From: Grifola frondosa
Lineage: Eukaryota; Basidiomycota; Agaricomycetes; Polyporales; Grifolaceae
Length of the DNA stretch: 64,000 nt
Direction: 5' to 3'
Assembly: GCA_001683735.1 (NCBI GenBank)
Contig: LUGG01000005.1
Location: 1-64,000 of the forward strand
Made by a program: the position numbers and the translations under genes. The notes below the pieces were generated by a model. The model saw nothing but the letters and a program-made list of their open reading frames with translations, did not search any database and had not been told where the DNA came from. Below are positions 13,235 through 25,300 of the stretch, piece after piece. Positions within the stretch are counted from its first letter, which is position 1; every line of letters starts with the position of its first letter.

Positions 13235-16200
13235 ATGAGCACCAACGACGAATTCTTCACTCCCGGAAAGCCTCCCCCTCAATTTCAGATATGTCCTCGG
13301 TGTGGACCTGACCATCCATATGGTCTTGAAGTTACTATGACATATGTTCCTGGGCCAATCGGAAAGCCTGGGAGGATGTGTTGCCCTGGATGTGTTGCTT
13401 ATTATGAATGCAAGCGCAGGGGAAGAGACGGAGTAATGGATGGGCAGACTAACATAGATGCTAACAGTAAGTTCTTGCAAAAATCTGGGCTTGGGCTGGT
13501 ATTATATCATTGAATGTCAATCTAGCCTTTACCGAAGTCAACGACCATCAACTAGTGAAGGCCAGCTCTGCGTCTCAACGTGGAGGTATGTACTATTTCA
13601 ATCGGTGAATTGTAGATACTAATTTAACCCCCCAGAGTCATCGGCATATCCTATCAGTCGGTTCCCGATGCAGAGAACGACTAGTATCCCTCCCGTTCTG
13701 GCTCCTTTCGCAAAGATGTCCCCGAATCCGAACCTGAATCCGCACTACCCTATTGAACACTCAAGTTATGCTACTTCGAATCGTAGTTCGGGTTCATCTA
13801 TGCTTCCGCCACCCGTCCCTCATGCAAATTCTGGTGGCTACACTGGCAGCCATAAGAACTACGCAAATCACAAGAGCAAGATGTTGCATCAGGCATTTTC
13901 GTACCAGCGGATGGTAACTATTTCCTTTGCCCTCCACTATCTCAAGCCCGAGGGCAAGTCAGGCACAAGTTTGGTTGGGGTACGTCATTTATGAGGTACT
14001 AATATATGAACATCCGTTGACCTTCAATTTATCATAGAATATCGAACGTGATCATCAGGTTCTCCCTTCTATCTCACGCACAGACTTACGGGCAACTGCT
14101 ATCTCCGTCCTCACACCGTTATGGACCGAGTGGTCACAAGGCTTTGCATTTCCTACGGATGCAATGGAGATGTACAAGGCACCCAAACTCCTTCTGTATG
14201 ACCCTAAGAACCCGACCGCAGATCCCGATGAGCCGGTAATCAATCAATTCTTTTGGCGACTTCCCACAGGAAATGCCCCGCCAAAGTTTAGCGGGGCAAC
14301 AAGAATTACGATTTTGCTCGTCATCAAAACTGAGCTTCATGAAGAAATCCTTGAGTGGAAGGAGCGCATTTCTGAGGTTTGAATGCCAAGCTTTCGAGAT
14401 TCTAGATTGCTGAAACTCTATTTCAGGGTCAGACTGAAGATGCGGCGCTGAATGGAATAGATGGTGATGACGAATTCAATCAGGTACGCTCGTCGCTACT
14501 CTGCTATTGTATCTCTGAGACATAATCAACACTACTATAGGTGTTCCAAGCTGCGACGGGCTTGAATAAAAGCAAGAAGAAGGTTGGTGATATGACACAT
14601 CTATCACCGTGACATCACAAAAGTACTTATCTCATTATTAGCGTGCCTTGACAACTGCAACGTCTAATGACAGTCGTCGGAAGCGTCCAGCACCGCCACT
14701 CTTTGCAGATGACAGTGATGACAACGTCACCCCATTGCCTGAACTCCCACCTAATGCAACTTCGTCAATGGAGAACTCCGCGCGAGGAGCCACCCTCAAC
14801 TCCAGGAAGACCATGCATGCTGATGAAGATTTGAATACCGTTTGTTACTTTTTACTACAGCATATATTTCTACCTCTGATGAAGCTACAATGCTAGGACG
14901 GATATGATAGCAACCGGCCGACTGTGCAATCATCAGTCAGCAAAGTGCATAGCTCATCATTTTCGCGGAGCATGGCCAATGTTTCCGACTCTGCAAATGC
15001 CACCAATCTTCAATTTACTCAGCCGGATGTGGACAAGGTGAAACGTGCTCTACAAGCTCAAAAAGGCGTGCGACGCCAAGCTGGTTCACTTCGTATGTAG
15101 GGTTTACTATGAGCGTGCGACAGATGCTGACTAATTACAAACAGTTAAGCACGATGCTTTGGATGTGCAACTCTTCCCTATCCCATCAGTGTCCTTTCAC
15201 AGCCTTGTTGAGTCTGGTCAACATCGCTTCGTCATCAACAAGTCTGACATGACCAACCGCACTCTTGTCAAGCTCCTCGTCAATGCAGATTCGAAAGCTA
15301 TGATCGGTTCTGCAGGAGCTTTCAAAACCTGTCATGCTGCACACTTGGAATCTGCACCACTATCCCCGGTTACTACCCACTCCATTCTCAGTACTTCTAA
15401 TATCGTTGCAAAGCGCTGCTTCTTTCGCCCACCTGCGACTTCATCGACGGCTTCTTCATCTCGCGCTCGTCCTCGGCAGCGATTCGCTACACGCGATGAA
15501 CTAGAGAAGATGCTCGATGAGGCGAATTGCCTCTATTGGGGAATTGCACTGATGAACCTCTTATACGAATTTACCGATGATTTCTTGTCTCGGAAGCGTC
15601 ATGCTCAGGAGGATCTGCGAGATATCCCTCGTCTTCGATTCGTTCGTGCAGGACTTGCCATCCCTCAGGACAAGAGTGGCGCTGTTTATCTCCTCGAGGA
15701 AAGGATTGTTGGCAAATTTGTGAAGTATATCGCCAATAGCAGTCCACGACCTGTCGAGAACCTCCCGTCTGACGCAGATCGTGACCGCGCGCTGTTTCTC
15801 TGCTTCGCGCAACATGTACAATATGTCTACTCTGGATGCAATGTATTTGCCTCCGATTTTCAAGGCAAGTTCTTGCATTATTGAGCGGAATGTGCTAATG
15901 ATCATGACATGTCCTATAGGTGCCGACGACTTGCTTACCGACTGCCAGATAATCACTTCATCGTAAGTGCATAAAGACCAGCTGTGATTTGGCTACTTAT
16001 TAAGACATACAGGGACTATGTCACGAACTTCGGGGAGGGGAACTTGGCCCATGCTTTTGACCAATTCGAAGACGACCATCAATGCAATGAATACTGCATC
16101 TACTTTGGTTTATCAAAATTCTCTGGCTCGACCACAACCTCCTCTCAGTCCTCGGGCCACAACGTCACAAAAGGAAAAGGGCGGTACACCACAGTCACAC

Positions 16201-16247
16201 CGTCAGACATGGATTTGGGTACGACATCTCGGAACTTGGTAGAGTAG
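13235..16247 (+). CDS. Alpha-type (MHCK/EF2K-like) protein kinase
   Basis: Start chosen at 13235 (MSTNDEFFTPG), although the frame is open from 13085; a GTAAGT donor at 13467 follows. The N-terminus has a cysteine cluster (CPRCGPDHP, then CCPGCVAYYECKRR) that could bind zinc, then a Ser/Pro-rich linker over several exons. The C-terminal alpha-kinase domain is clear: VYLLEERIVGKFVKYIANS (nucleotide-binding lysine region), CNVFASDFQGADDLLTDCQI, the glycine motif FGEGNLA, and the zinc-binding end HQCNEYCIYFGL. Alpha-kinases are expanded in Agaricomycetes. It appears intact through its introns and stops 66 bp before the right inverted-repeat arm. Substrate unknown. Confidence 0.88.
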
Positions 16248-16329
16248 CACATAACATCCTTTTCTGTAACCGCCGTATCAGTATGATAGTGCACGGCTCA
16301 GTTGATTTGACAGTTTGTACATACTATTG

Positions 16330-16870
16330 ACACCCTCTTCTTGGACTGGTTCGGCGGTACAACTCGGACGCGAGTTACTATGATACTACTTTTCTCGAGG
16401 TGCACTAGATCTTCGCGCCGTGCAGAACGTCAACGGCATACCAGACTGCCTCCATGTCGGTGTCAACACCCTGCCCGCCTCTGATCTCTAGCACCTGCTT
16501 CACCGCGTCCGTCCCGCTCTCCATCAGATGCGTCGCACCCAACTTCGCGACGGCCAGCCTGTTCTTGTCGAAGTCAATCATGATGACCGTGGAGGAGGTG
16601 CGCCGTGATCAGCACGGACAGGCCGGAGCCCACAATCGTGACGCTCGCGCCGGGCTTGGCCTTCCAGTTGACCATGCCGTGATCGAGCGTGGTCGGGAGG
16701 ATGTCGTTGATTACCACCAGTGCACTCTTGTCCACGCCTGCAGGCACCGTGTACAGAGTGCTATCCGCATGCGGTACACAGATGAACTTAGCCTGCATGC
16801 TATCTGCAGGAGATAATCATGCGATCACCAGGCTTGAACACGCCCGCGCGCGCGTCAGCGCTTCGATGCA
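16330..16870 (-). pseudogene. Zinc-dependent alcohol dehydrogenase fragment (right copy)
   Basis: Relic on the minus strand that keeps the middle of the enzyme: PHADSTLYTVPAGVDKSALV, then NDILPTTLDHGMVNWKAKPG and the Rossmann-fold start ASVTIVGSG, followed in other frames by NRLAVAKLGATHLMESGTDA. The GroES zinc-binding part, kept in the left copy, is reduced here to a few residues (VFKPGDRMIIS). The two copies therefore carry complementary deletions of one ancestral gene. Confidence 0.75.
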
Positions 16871-17061
16871 CTGCGGAGGGGCATGTTTATTAGCATGGGT
16901 CCAGAGAAGCTGGGCACGGTATCGCATCACCTTTGGTCTGGCAGACGAGGTGCGCGGCGCCGCACACATCCGTCTGAGTCATTGTGCTCGACGAGTGCAT
17001 CAATCGGACTCGTACGGCAGCACGACGTGAATAGCCAGTGCGATTTTGGTGCCCACGTACA

Positions 17062-17078
17062 TGTACACTTGATGCTTT
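17062..17078 (+). repeat. 17-bp direct repeat, left flank of the 2.1 kb insert
   Basis: TGTACACTTGATGCTTT occurs here and again at 19205-19221. The left inverted-repeat arm reads straight through the corresponding site, so the sequence between the two copies (17079-19204) is an insertion and this string is duplicated at its edges. Confidence 0.8.
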
Positions 17079-17305
17079 GTTGTTCTGTATGCCGCCACGA
17101 CCCGGTTCTAGAACGACCTTGAAGTTGCTGGAGAAGGTTTTTCATGAGAGATTGATATGCCATTATATCACGGCAGCACTCACATTGGCCAGGCCTTGGG
17201 ATCAGATGGTTTGAAGAAGTCCTGTCCATGAAGGACGTTGGCTATAGCGCGTTTGACGTCCCAAACGGTGCTTTGAAATGCAATACCATCCAAGTCGATC
17301 TGCAT
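17079..17305 (-). pseudogene. 5' end of an RNA-dependent RNA polymerase gene, truncated
   Basis: Exon 1 (17305-17184) starts MQIDLDGIAFQST and continues WDVKRAIANVLHG; a GTGAGT donor at 17183 and an acceptor before 17127 join it to INFKVVLEPGRGGIQNN. This matches the N-terminal start of fungal QDE-1-type RNA-dependent RNA polymerases as I recall them. The reading frame ends in the 17-bp repeat, so the catalytic domain is absent: it is a fragment carried in with the inserted block. An open frame further upstream (17315-17686) might be its leader or unrelated. Confidence 0.6.
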
Positions 17306-17709
17306 GAATGTTGGTCAATGTATCTGGAGCAGTACGTGTGTATTAAATAGGTTAGAATGGGAAGAAATAAAGAGGGAATACAGTGAGGGACCACCGGAGC
17401 ATCTGATATAGACCACGGCTGCGTAGCTGCGTGCAGAACAAATGAAGAGCTGCGTACTAGACACAGCGAATAACTCCCGCATCTGACGACAGCTGACTTT
17501 ACCATCATGAAGCATGCAATGGCACAGTTGAAAGAGAAAAATGTTTGTTCCAAGGATACTCCATGCGATGGCCTCCTGGCCATTAGAACTTAGACGTAGA
17601 TATTGAGTAACAGCACCTCGTACCACCAATTTCCATTTACGGCTCGTCTCAGTAAGCTCAAAGGCTTTCGAAAGTAACAAAGCCAAATAAACGTCTTTTA
17701 CCCAACGCT

Positions 17710-18777
17710 ATGGCTAATACCACAGTTCGCGGCGCATTCGCCATCCATGGACAGAATCAACAGGCTTCTTTCATTCACATTTTCACAGTTAACGGTCCTC
17801 ATAACTGATCCGCTAGTCCTTAGTCGAAACTGTTATCCGCAATCGTATCTATGAGTCGGCTTACTGGAAGGAACACTGTTTTGCATTGACCGGTATGTCG
17901 ACCACGTTCATTTTTCCATGCGACACCTAGTGATTGCATCATACAGCGGAAAGTCTGGTAGATAATGCACTTGAACTAAAATATATCGGCGGCGTTTATG
18001 GGAACCAGAAACTAACTGAGTTTCTTTGTCTGCTGTTGAAGCTCTTGCAGATACAACCCGAGAAAGAGATATTACTGGAGTATTTGCAAGCAGATGAATT
18101 CAAGTGCGTACTATCTTTTCATCCGTAGCTCTATCTAACGCTCCACGGATATCTAAGAGCCTTAGCGACCATGTATATCCGAATGACATTCGATGCGGCC
18201 GAGGTGTACGAGATCTTTGAACCTCTCTCCTCAAAGATTTCAGAGAGCTTCGCTATCGGAGTATGGGTATGCTGTTTCAAATACGCGCGTATGCGGCAGT
18301 CTCACTCCGATTTTCAGGTGGCTATTCCCTAACTCACATGGATGAATTTGTAGATTCTCTCCTTCGAGAGGAGAGAGTCATTCTACCTCGCATCACAAAG
18401 CGGGAAGTCCTAGAGGACACGGGCGAAATAGGCCCGCGCAAAAGCCGTTTGCTTGATGCTATGGAGGGCAAGAGCGAGCATGGCACGACCGAAGTCGTAG
18501 TAGGAGCCGAAGTGGGAGTCCAAGCAAATGCCGGAGTCAGAGCCCGAGTACGAAGAAAAGTCGGAGTCCTAGCAGAGCAAGAAGTCGGAGTCATAGTGGG
18601 TCAGAGGCAGTCTCTCCATACATCTCGCGCAGTCGTTCTCGCACCCGCTCTCGTTCAGGATCAGATGTCCGCTCTCGCAGTCGCAGTCTTTCTCCTGATA
18701 GGGTCAACGGAGAGGAGCGATTCCGGTCACGCAGCCGTAGCATATCTCCAGACCGGATGGATACAGCGCCTGTGTAA
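17710..18777 (+). pseudogene. PRP38: Pre-mRNA-splicing factor PRP38, decayed copy
   Basis: PRP38 is the tri-snRNP protein needed for spliceosome activation. The copy starts MANTTVRGAFAIHGQNQQ at 17710; exon 2 from 17817 gives SLVETVIRNRIYESAYWKEH, exon 3 gives YIGGVYGNQKLTEFLCLLLK, then MYIRMTFDAAEVYEIFEPL, SLTHMDEFVDSLLREERV and an RS-rich tail ending at 18777. Lesions: intron 1 has GC instead of GT (17764-17816); the expected acceptor before 18149 reads GG, with an in-frame AG three codons later; a 2-base insertion near 18224-18230 breaks the frame; the usual CDI after REERV is deleted; the RS tail is in another frame. Probably a non-functional captured copy; the working gene should be elsewhere. 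Confidence 0.88.
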
Positions 18778-19204
18778 ATACCGTCATGTTTCCCATCTAC
18801 TTATTGTTACCGTCTGCCTTAGCTGACGGGGCCCGTGCTCCGTCTCGTTGTGCCACTGCAAGTTGCATCAGACGGAGATAACGAATGGGTTACATATACA
18901 GGGCAACTCCATGCACCGGATGACAACGACCGAGTAAAGATGTGATCTAATACAGCAGTGATTTCATTATTTAGCGGATGGCTCCAAAACAAAGCCCAGC
19001 AATTACAGGTGAGGTAGTAGTCCAATAAATACACAACACAAACGAGATCATCGATTGAATGAAAGGAGAGTCACGTCTCCCAATTTCCTATACAGAAGAC
19101 CCGTGAGTCATAGACTATGTGATGGAAAAAAGTCAACATACCTCGGCTTCACCAAGTGCCTGATTGTACCTAGGATCGCGAGGAGCACCAACAGCGCAGC
19201 AGAA
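18778..19204. other. Remainder of the inserted block, unrecognised
   Basis: Sequence between the PRP38 stop and the second direct repeat. Minus-strand pieces at 19055-19204 could be two exons joined by a short intron (GTATGT donor near 19145), but I cannot assign a family. It is likely the neighbouring chromosomal gene's end, carried along in the same block. Confidence 0.35.
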
Positions 19205-19378
19205 TGTACACTTGATGCTTTATTACCGACGCCGTACATAGTCGTGGAGTACTTACTGCTTTATTTCCTACTGAGAGTAGTCCTCGGGGTCTTCATCATG
19301 AAGCACGCGAGCAACACACGTCGGCATCCCGGCACCTGTCAAAAGTTGAAGTGTAACCAAAAGACCTCCATACCGCAC
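19205..19378. repeat. Right arm of the inverted repeat, outer part
   Basis: Reverse complement of 9779-9945. It resumes the homology that stops at 17078 and begins with the second copy of TGTACACTTGATGCTTT (19205-19221). The open frame LPTPYIVVEYLLLYFLLR is shared with the left arm, though I think it is a repeat without a coding role. Confidence 0.8.
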
Positions 19379-21057
19379 AGATAAAGCCACGAGGTTCCCC
19401 GTGATGCGATTGTTTGATTTGCTGGAATAGTCGCAGTGAGAGTGAGTTCTCTTCAGAGATCCGAAATTTGCTTCTAGAGCGCTGTCACTGACCTTATTTT
19501 GCGAACGAATGAAATTCGTTGGTCGTTAGAACGTCGCAACGTCTTGCATGAACTCAATTTGATATGATGGTCATATTATTCAAGGTGTGGTCGTCACAAC
19601 CTCGTCACATTTTGAATTTGTTTTGTTTTGGAAAAAATTGATTAGGCCGTCGATACGGAGTGGTTGTCTTAACTATATGAAGGTGCGTACTTTGTCACAT
19701 CAATTCACATGTGAACAGATGTGATTATTGCCCCTACAACGGCTTCGGTTGGACAAATGTCCCAAACAAGCAATTTTTGTGCTCTAACGAACGCAACTAT
19801 TTTTTAGCTCGACTTCCGGCGCGATCTTTTAAATGATTGTTTGTATCTACGATCATTGGTGAATATTAGGCACTCCGGTCCCGTTCTCCGTGCCACGTCC
19901 ACGCTGTGAATTCCCGTTTCATTCATCGGTGTCTCTGGTGAGTTTGTTCTGATGCTTCGTGAAAAGTTTCAACCAACGAGATAACGTCATGCTTCTCTCT
20001 TCTCCCGAGAAAACGTCGCTGATGACTAACTACAAGCCGATGAATTGAGCTGGCAACCGGGCGCAGCTCCGCGGAGTGCTGGTCTAGCCATGCAGCGCCG
20101 TGACGATCTTCGTCGATGCATTCGCTGGAATTCGACTGATCAGTCAGGACCCGTCTCCGTTCGATTTCTTAGGTTCACTTGTCATATCGACAAGTAATTT
20201 AGGCTATTTCTGAGAGCTCCGTCCGGACTTCACTGCATCTGCGGCCACCGCGGGCCGCCTGTCGTCGAAGCGAAGGCAAACAGAGTAGGCTGATCAGCTT
20301 CAAGTCCGTTCTGGGCGCCCTGAAGAACGTCCCGCGACGAACTATATTTATCCATCGAATCTGGTCGACTGTTCGTGAGTTACGTCCTGAAATGCATCGA
20401 CGATGGCATACAAACTGATCGGTGGCATCGCAGAAAGACCATCCATAAACATGTTTATTTTCCCCGCGTCGCCGTGCATATGGAGAAATTCCGGATTCCG
20501 AAGTTGCCCCTCGAATTGCCAGGTGTGGGCTAAACATTGTCGCAAACAACCCTCGTTGCCTGCGAAAATCAGATAGCATGCCAGCCAGTCAGAGCATGGG
20601 AAATCAGGTCGACTTCAATTTAAGGTTACTAGTGACAATTCAAATAGCGAAGTTTCCAATGTAGGTATGTCTAAGAGTCTCTCAATGTCCCATAGTCAAT
20701 CAGATTGGCTAATGAAACGAGGTGTCATGTCAAGTAATATAAATAAGGACTCGAAGGACCCGTAGCGCCGTCACAGTGCATATGTACATTTATACGCTTC
20801 CCCTGGTACTTGGATACGGCCCTGTCGGTCTCTTGTTCTGCGGACAACATTTCGCGTCAAAACGTATCAATAGGATTCCGATCTCTTCTCATTTTCAATT
20901 ATATCTAGCTTCCTTGATTCCAAGTCCCTGGCTTCTCCGTTCTCCGTTGCCTTCCTGTTTCGGTTCCTGTGGAAAGGCCGCCTTCGGATTCCCCGTGCTG
21001 TCCTATAAAGCTTGTCTGGTGCAGTTTGGATACCACTCAACACCTTCATTCGACACC
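19379..21057. other. Mostly unrecognised sequence, possible small gene
   Basis: 19380-20190 has no open frame worth noting. At about 20200-20579 on the minus strand overlapping frames give sensible-looking protein (AMPPISLYAIVDAFQDVTHE, then YSSSRDVLQGAQNGLEADQP) that could be two exons of an unknown gene; I do not recognise it. 20600-21057 holds the upstream region of the WOPR gene, with an AT-rich GTAATATAAATAAGG at about 20733-20747. Confidence 0.35.
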
Positions 21058-22348
21058 ATGACCTCCCCATATACTGTTCGCCCAGCCGAGAAATTCGGCC
21101 ATGCCACCCATCCCGCCCTCCGTACGTGTCGCTTTTCAATAGCGCCTGATAATAGACTCACTGTGGATCGCGCTATCAGACCTCCGCGATGCCAGAGATG
21201 CCCATATAGTCTTCGAGGCTGTCCGTCTCAATATTCTGCCCCTCATCACGAGACGGCTTACTGCACACGAGCGCGAGCAGCTGGCTTCTGGAAACGTCTT
21301 TGTCTGGGAGGAGGCCGAGCACAAGCAGGGTGAGTCTTTCCCATGCACTGACTCGTGCTAGACGTCTCAAAGATGTGATCGGGCAGGTGGGTTGGAACGC
21401 TGGACTGACGGTCGACGCTGGTACGTCTCATGTGGTATATCGGCTTTATGCATATTTCATTGACGCTGTCGCAGGTCCCAGAGCCGAATGAGAGGTGACT
21501 ATCTGTTTTATGAGGAAAAGATTGAAACAACCCCGGAAGAGAAAGAGGCGAAAGCTGCTCGTCGGTATGTAGTGCACTTTGCGGCGTCACGTTGCATCTC
21601 ACAGTTGTGACATCGCTCTGACGTGGACAGGGCTCATAAAACCTTGGACCCCTTCGCGCAGCAGCCAGCTCCTACTCGACGGCAGGATCGACCATCAAAG
21701 CCCGACGGCTTAACCAAACAGACGTATTCTACACACGTACACGTGCATCGCGGAGAGCCCCCTCGCAAATGGCACATCGTTGCCTACTTTTCGGTATGCC
21801 AACCTCGTACCCGCCTTTGTATCGGGTCGTTTCTGACCTGAATCGTCCAGGGTGACGATTATACTCGCCTCCCTGTTGTGGAAAATTATGAATATCTCCG
21901 CAACATTCGCGTCCAAGAAGGGATCTTCACGTCTGCAAAGGGAAACCTGGCCAGATTTAGTTGCATTTTGGAAGACGCAGAGAGTCAGGACCATTCGCAT
22001 CGAGGAACAGATTACCCAGAGTGGGCACCCTCGCCCTGGGCACTCCCGTCTTCGTCGACCGGCACTGTGGGATCTGCCGTTGATAGGCCAATATCCTCCT
22101 CTTCATCTTCGTCATCTTCCATGGCTTTACGCTCTTCTGTCCAGCACACTGTGGCTCACCATCGTTCTTCGAGCAGCACATCGTCAGGCGGACTTCCCAG
22201 ACTTTCCAGCGTTGTTCCTGTCGACCATCTTCCGGCATCGACGCCTCACAGAAGTACGTCCGCTTCGGGTGCGGCACCTAGCGGAAACTACAGGCCCCTG
22301 ACGTCCGAGGACAGACGGGCACTCAATAGCTTCCGCGTGTTGCTCTGA
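21058..22348 (+). CDS. WOPR-domain transcriptional regulator (Gti1/Pac2 family)
   Basis: Nuclear DNA-binding regulator of the WOR1/RYP1/SGE1/Gti1/Pac2 family, members of which control morphological switching and secondary traits in other fungi. Start at 21058 (MTSPYTVRPAEKF). Exons: 21058-21121, 21180-21329, two short exons around 21388-21421 and 21477-21563, then about 21632-21794 and 21851-22348. WOPRa half: RDARDAHIVFEAVRLNILP, GNVFVWEEAEHK, GLERWTDGRRWSQSRMRGDY; WOPRb half: LTKQTYSTHVHVHRGEPPRK followed by WHIVAYFSGDDYTRLP. The tail is Ser-rich and probably disordered. All junctions have GT...AG borders and keep the frame, so the gene looks intact. Which of the two basidiomycete subfamilies it belongs to cannot be told without a tree. 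Confidence 0.9.
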
Positions 22349-25300
22349 TCTTGGTGTGTCGACCGCTGCCTCGGAAGTCACGCAGGACAGTGAACATGTA
22401 CGCTTCGTCAGGTGTCATATGTACTTGTCCTCGGGTCTCATGTAATTTAAGCTACTTCATTTCGCGAATTGTCGCACGGTGAGGAAAAGAACCGACGCTC
22501 CCATGTCAAGGAGATCTGCCCAAACAGCTATGCTCTGTGCGCAGCAGTAGCTAGTGGTAGAGTGCCAAGTATTTGAATGATGGAGAGGGCACATTGAAGC
22601 ATCGGCCAGTTCCAAAAGATCCGGCCAGTAGCTTGTCGTGCGCACATGTGGCAACTAGGTGGAAGCTATTGTGAGAATATGTTACTTGCAAAATGCAGTT
22701 TGAGAACAGAAAAGTACTGCCAATGGCAGGCGATGCGTAAGTGTTATTCTACGGAAAGAGCTCGCTGGCTCCTCGGCAATGTCTCGCGCTTCTCACTCCA
22801 TGGGCCGGAAAGGTCTAGAAAATCCTCGAGGGACAACACGTTGTGAATCGAGGACGGCGCAGCGTGTCAGGCCATCAGGTCCAATACTCGGAAAAATGAC
22901 TATTAGCCTAATATACCTTTATCTCCTGCTTACGGTATTACTTCAATACATCGATCCTCTAGATATCCAAGCCTCAGCTTCAACTCGAGGATCTCAATAT
23001 TGCTCTCAATTCCCATATCCGAGATTGGGCCGGAAAGGGGAGAGAGGATCTTCGAATTGAAAGAAAAATTATCGAAATTCTCCTTCTCAAAAAGCGACCG
23101 AGGCATGAGATCCTGAAGATGCAAGTCGGGGTGTTCGGTCAAAGATCACTGACAGCTGGGTATTTTTTGCCCTCCTTGATAAGTGCGAGTATTCGTTCCA
23201 AGGATCTTCTATTGTCATATCAAAAAAAGTTATAATCTTATGCACGTACCTGAAAAATGGTTCGAAGGTCCTGCGAACATGAAGGCCAGAAAGCAAAAGT
23301 GCCGGTCAGGTGACCACGTGCGCGACAACTTGGGCACAGGCCGCCTACTCAGGCTGAACCAATATGTCGCTGCATGAGACTTGACTGAGACGGAGGCTCA
23401 ACGCTCGGTGCTTGTGGTCTGTGCCCGTCGCTTGACAAATAATTATCTCTCTTTCACAGATTCGAACATTATATTCCACGGACCCTCAGCCGGCCCTCAA
23501 GTGGGCATGTTACCTATCGTTTCTCAGGGACTAAGGTTACATTCCTCATATCAGTTCAAACTTCAAGTTCCACATAGTGCTTGGTGCGTGGCAGCGTTAC
23601 TTAGATTCACAGATTTCTCAGCTAGTGATACTTTCTCGCATCGTAGGCAGAGTTCTCGATGCTGGATCTCTGCCTTGGGGGATCTCTCGCCTATTCTGTG
23701 AGTTGTATGTGTATACATCGCATTCCAGAGGTGAACATTCTCACAGGATCAACTGACCCATATAGATGCTGTTTTGAAATAAATCCTTTAGAGGGTTAAT
23801 TTTGGCATCCCACATCGCGGATATCTCTCTCAGAAATGTGAAGTTTGCATCCCTGAGGCTCCTTTTCCCCCGGGCTCAAGAGTCTCTCTGTTTTTGTTGG
23901 GATGAGCTAGCTTGGTTTCTCATATCAATCTCCTTGTTGCCCTGCTTAGGATCTACCCAGTTTTAGTAGGCAAGTGCTAGTCTTCTGATTTTTTTTTCAG
24001 TATATCACCGGTTTTCAGGTCAACAGCTGGCGGCGAGTCCACCTCGTTGGAGTTCGGATCCTGATCTGTCGCAGACTCTCTGGTCACCGAGTTGATTGTG
24101 CAACTCCTGGCTCGACTTATTCAACCATACTCTTTGATGCGAGTGCAACCGGTTTGGTTCGGACTCACCTCACCTTAAGTTGGTCGGCTAGACGAGGCCT
24201 CGCGTCCTAGGTCCAGGCCTCTCTCTTTCCGCCACTTCCATTCTCCGCACCTGAACTTTATCCCAAGTTTAAATGAGCAAAACTCAGTTGTCTCAGTGTT
24301 CCGCAGTTCGGCGACTATCTCTGTTTCTATCGCCGCCGTAAAACGAAAAAGAATTACACAGCGCTAGAGGCAGCACCCCGCTACGTAAAATTTGCGATGA
24401 TGAGCGGTCATGCCCATTATTACGCTCTGGTCCGCTCCACGTTACTACCGATAGACTTCAGCGGAGGTCAATGTAAGTGGACCACATGATTGGTCGCTCA
24501 TTCTATCTTTTGTTGAGCTCCCCACGCTCAATGCTGTGTGGGAAGAATGCCGCAGACTGAACCGACTCGTTGTGTTCTCCTATATATAACCTTCAAGGTG
24601 GCCGTTGCTCTGGAATGCAATTACCCTCTTGTTCTCGGTAATGGATCGTCCCCAATCCCACATTTGTACACTTGAGACGTGCGCTCCGCCAAAGTCTGAG
24701 TAGGGCAGATTAATGTCTATCCTGCTCTGATTGTGTAACTGGCGAGTCTGCTGCTCCTTCTTGCCAGATATGCTCAATGATAAGATTTTTTTTAGGGCTC
24801 GTACCATCTCCGCGTGCGGGCGTGCATTCGCTTTGAGTGGGGCTTTATGCACCTACCATATTTTGGGAGCGGAGAAGCGTTGCCCCACACAGCGCCCTGA
24901 ATTCCAGAGTATCGCTTATCCCCTTCTCGATGGTATACCTTCGTATCTCACTTTCGCTATTGGTCCTCTAGGACGACCGGTTTTCGACATATCCATCTAA
25001 GCTTGCTAGACCATCATGGACCATTTGCCCAGACGGCCGCTCAATAGTCGAATCATCAGCTGATGATGAGAGCTGCCTGAAGCGGCGGCGACCGCTCCTG
25101 GTGCTGGGGTCCGGGTAGGAATAAACGTTCTTGCGCACTCTTCTTCAGGAACCGCGGACGCATCCAGCAGGTGTGGGAACCGTCCTATGTTTCACGGGAT
25201 AGATAGAGCCGCCACTGCATAAATTGCGGGAGCCCACCTCGGCACCGCCCGAGGGTATGTCCGTCATCGCTCAGCTGCCTCCTGACGTCAATACTAGTTC

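Larger units (their letters stand above)
16313..17078. repeat. Right arm of the inverted repeat, inner part
   Basis: Reverse-complement counterpart of about 9945-10762. It begins with TGACAGTTTGTACATACT and continues into alcohol-dehydrogenase sequence. It ends at the 17-bp string TGTACACTTGATGCTTT, where the homology is interrupted by a 2.1 kb insertion and resumes at 19205. Confidence 0.78.
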
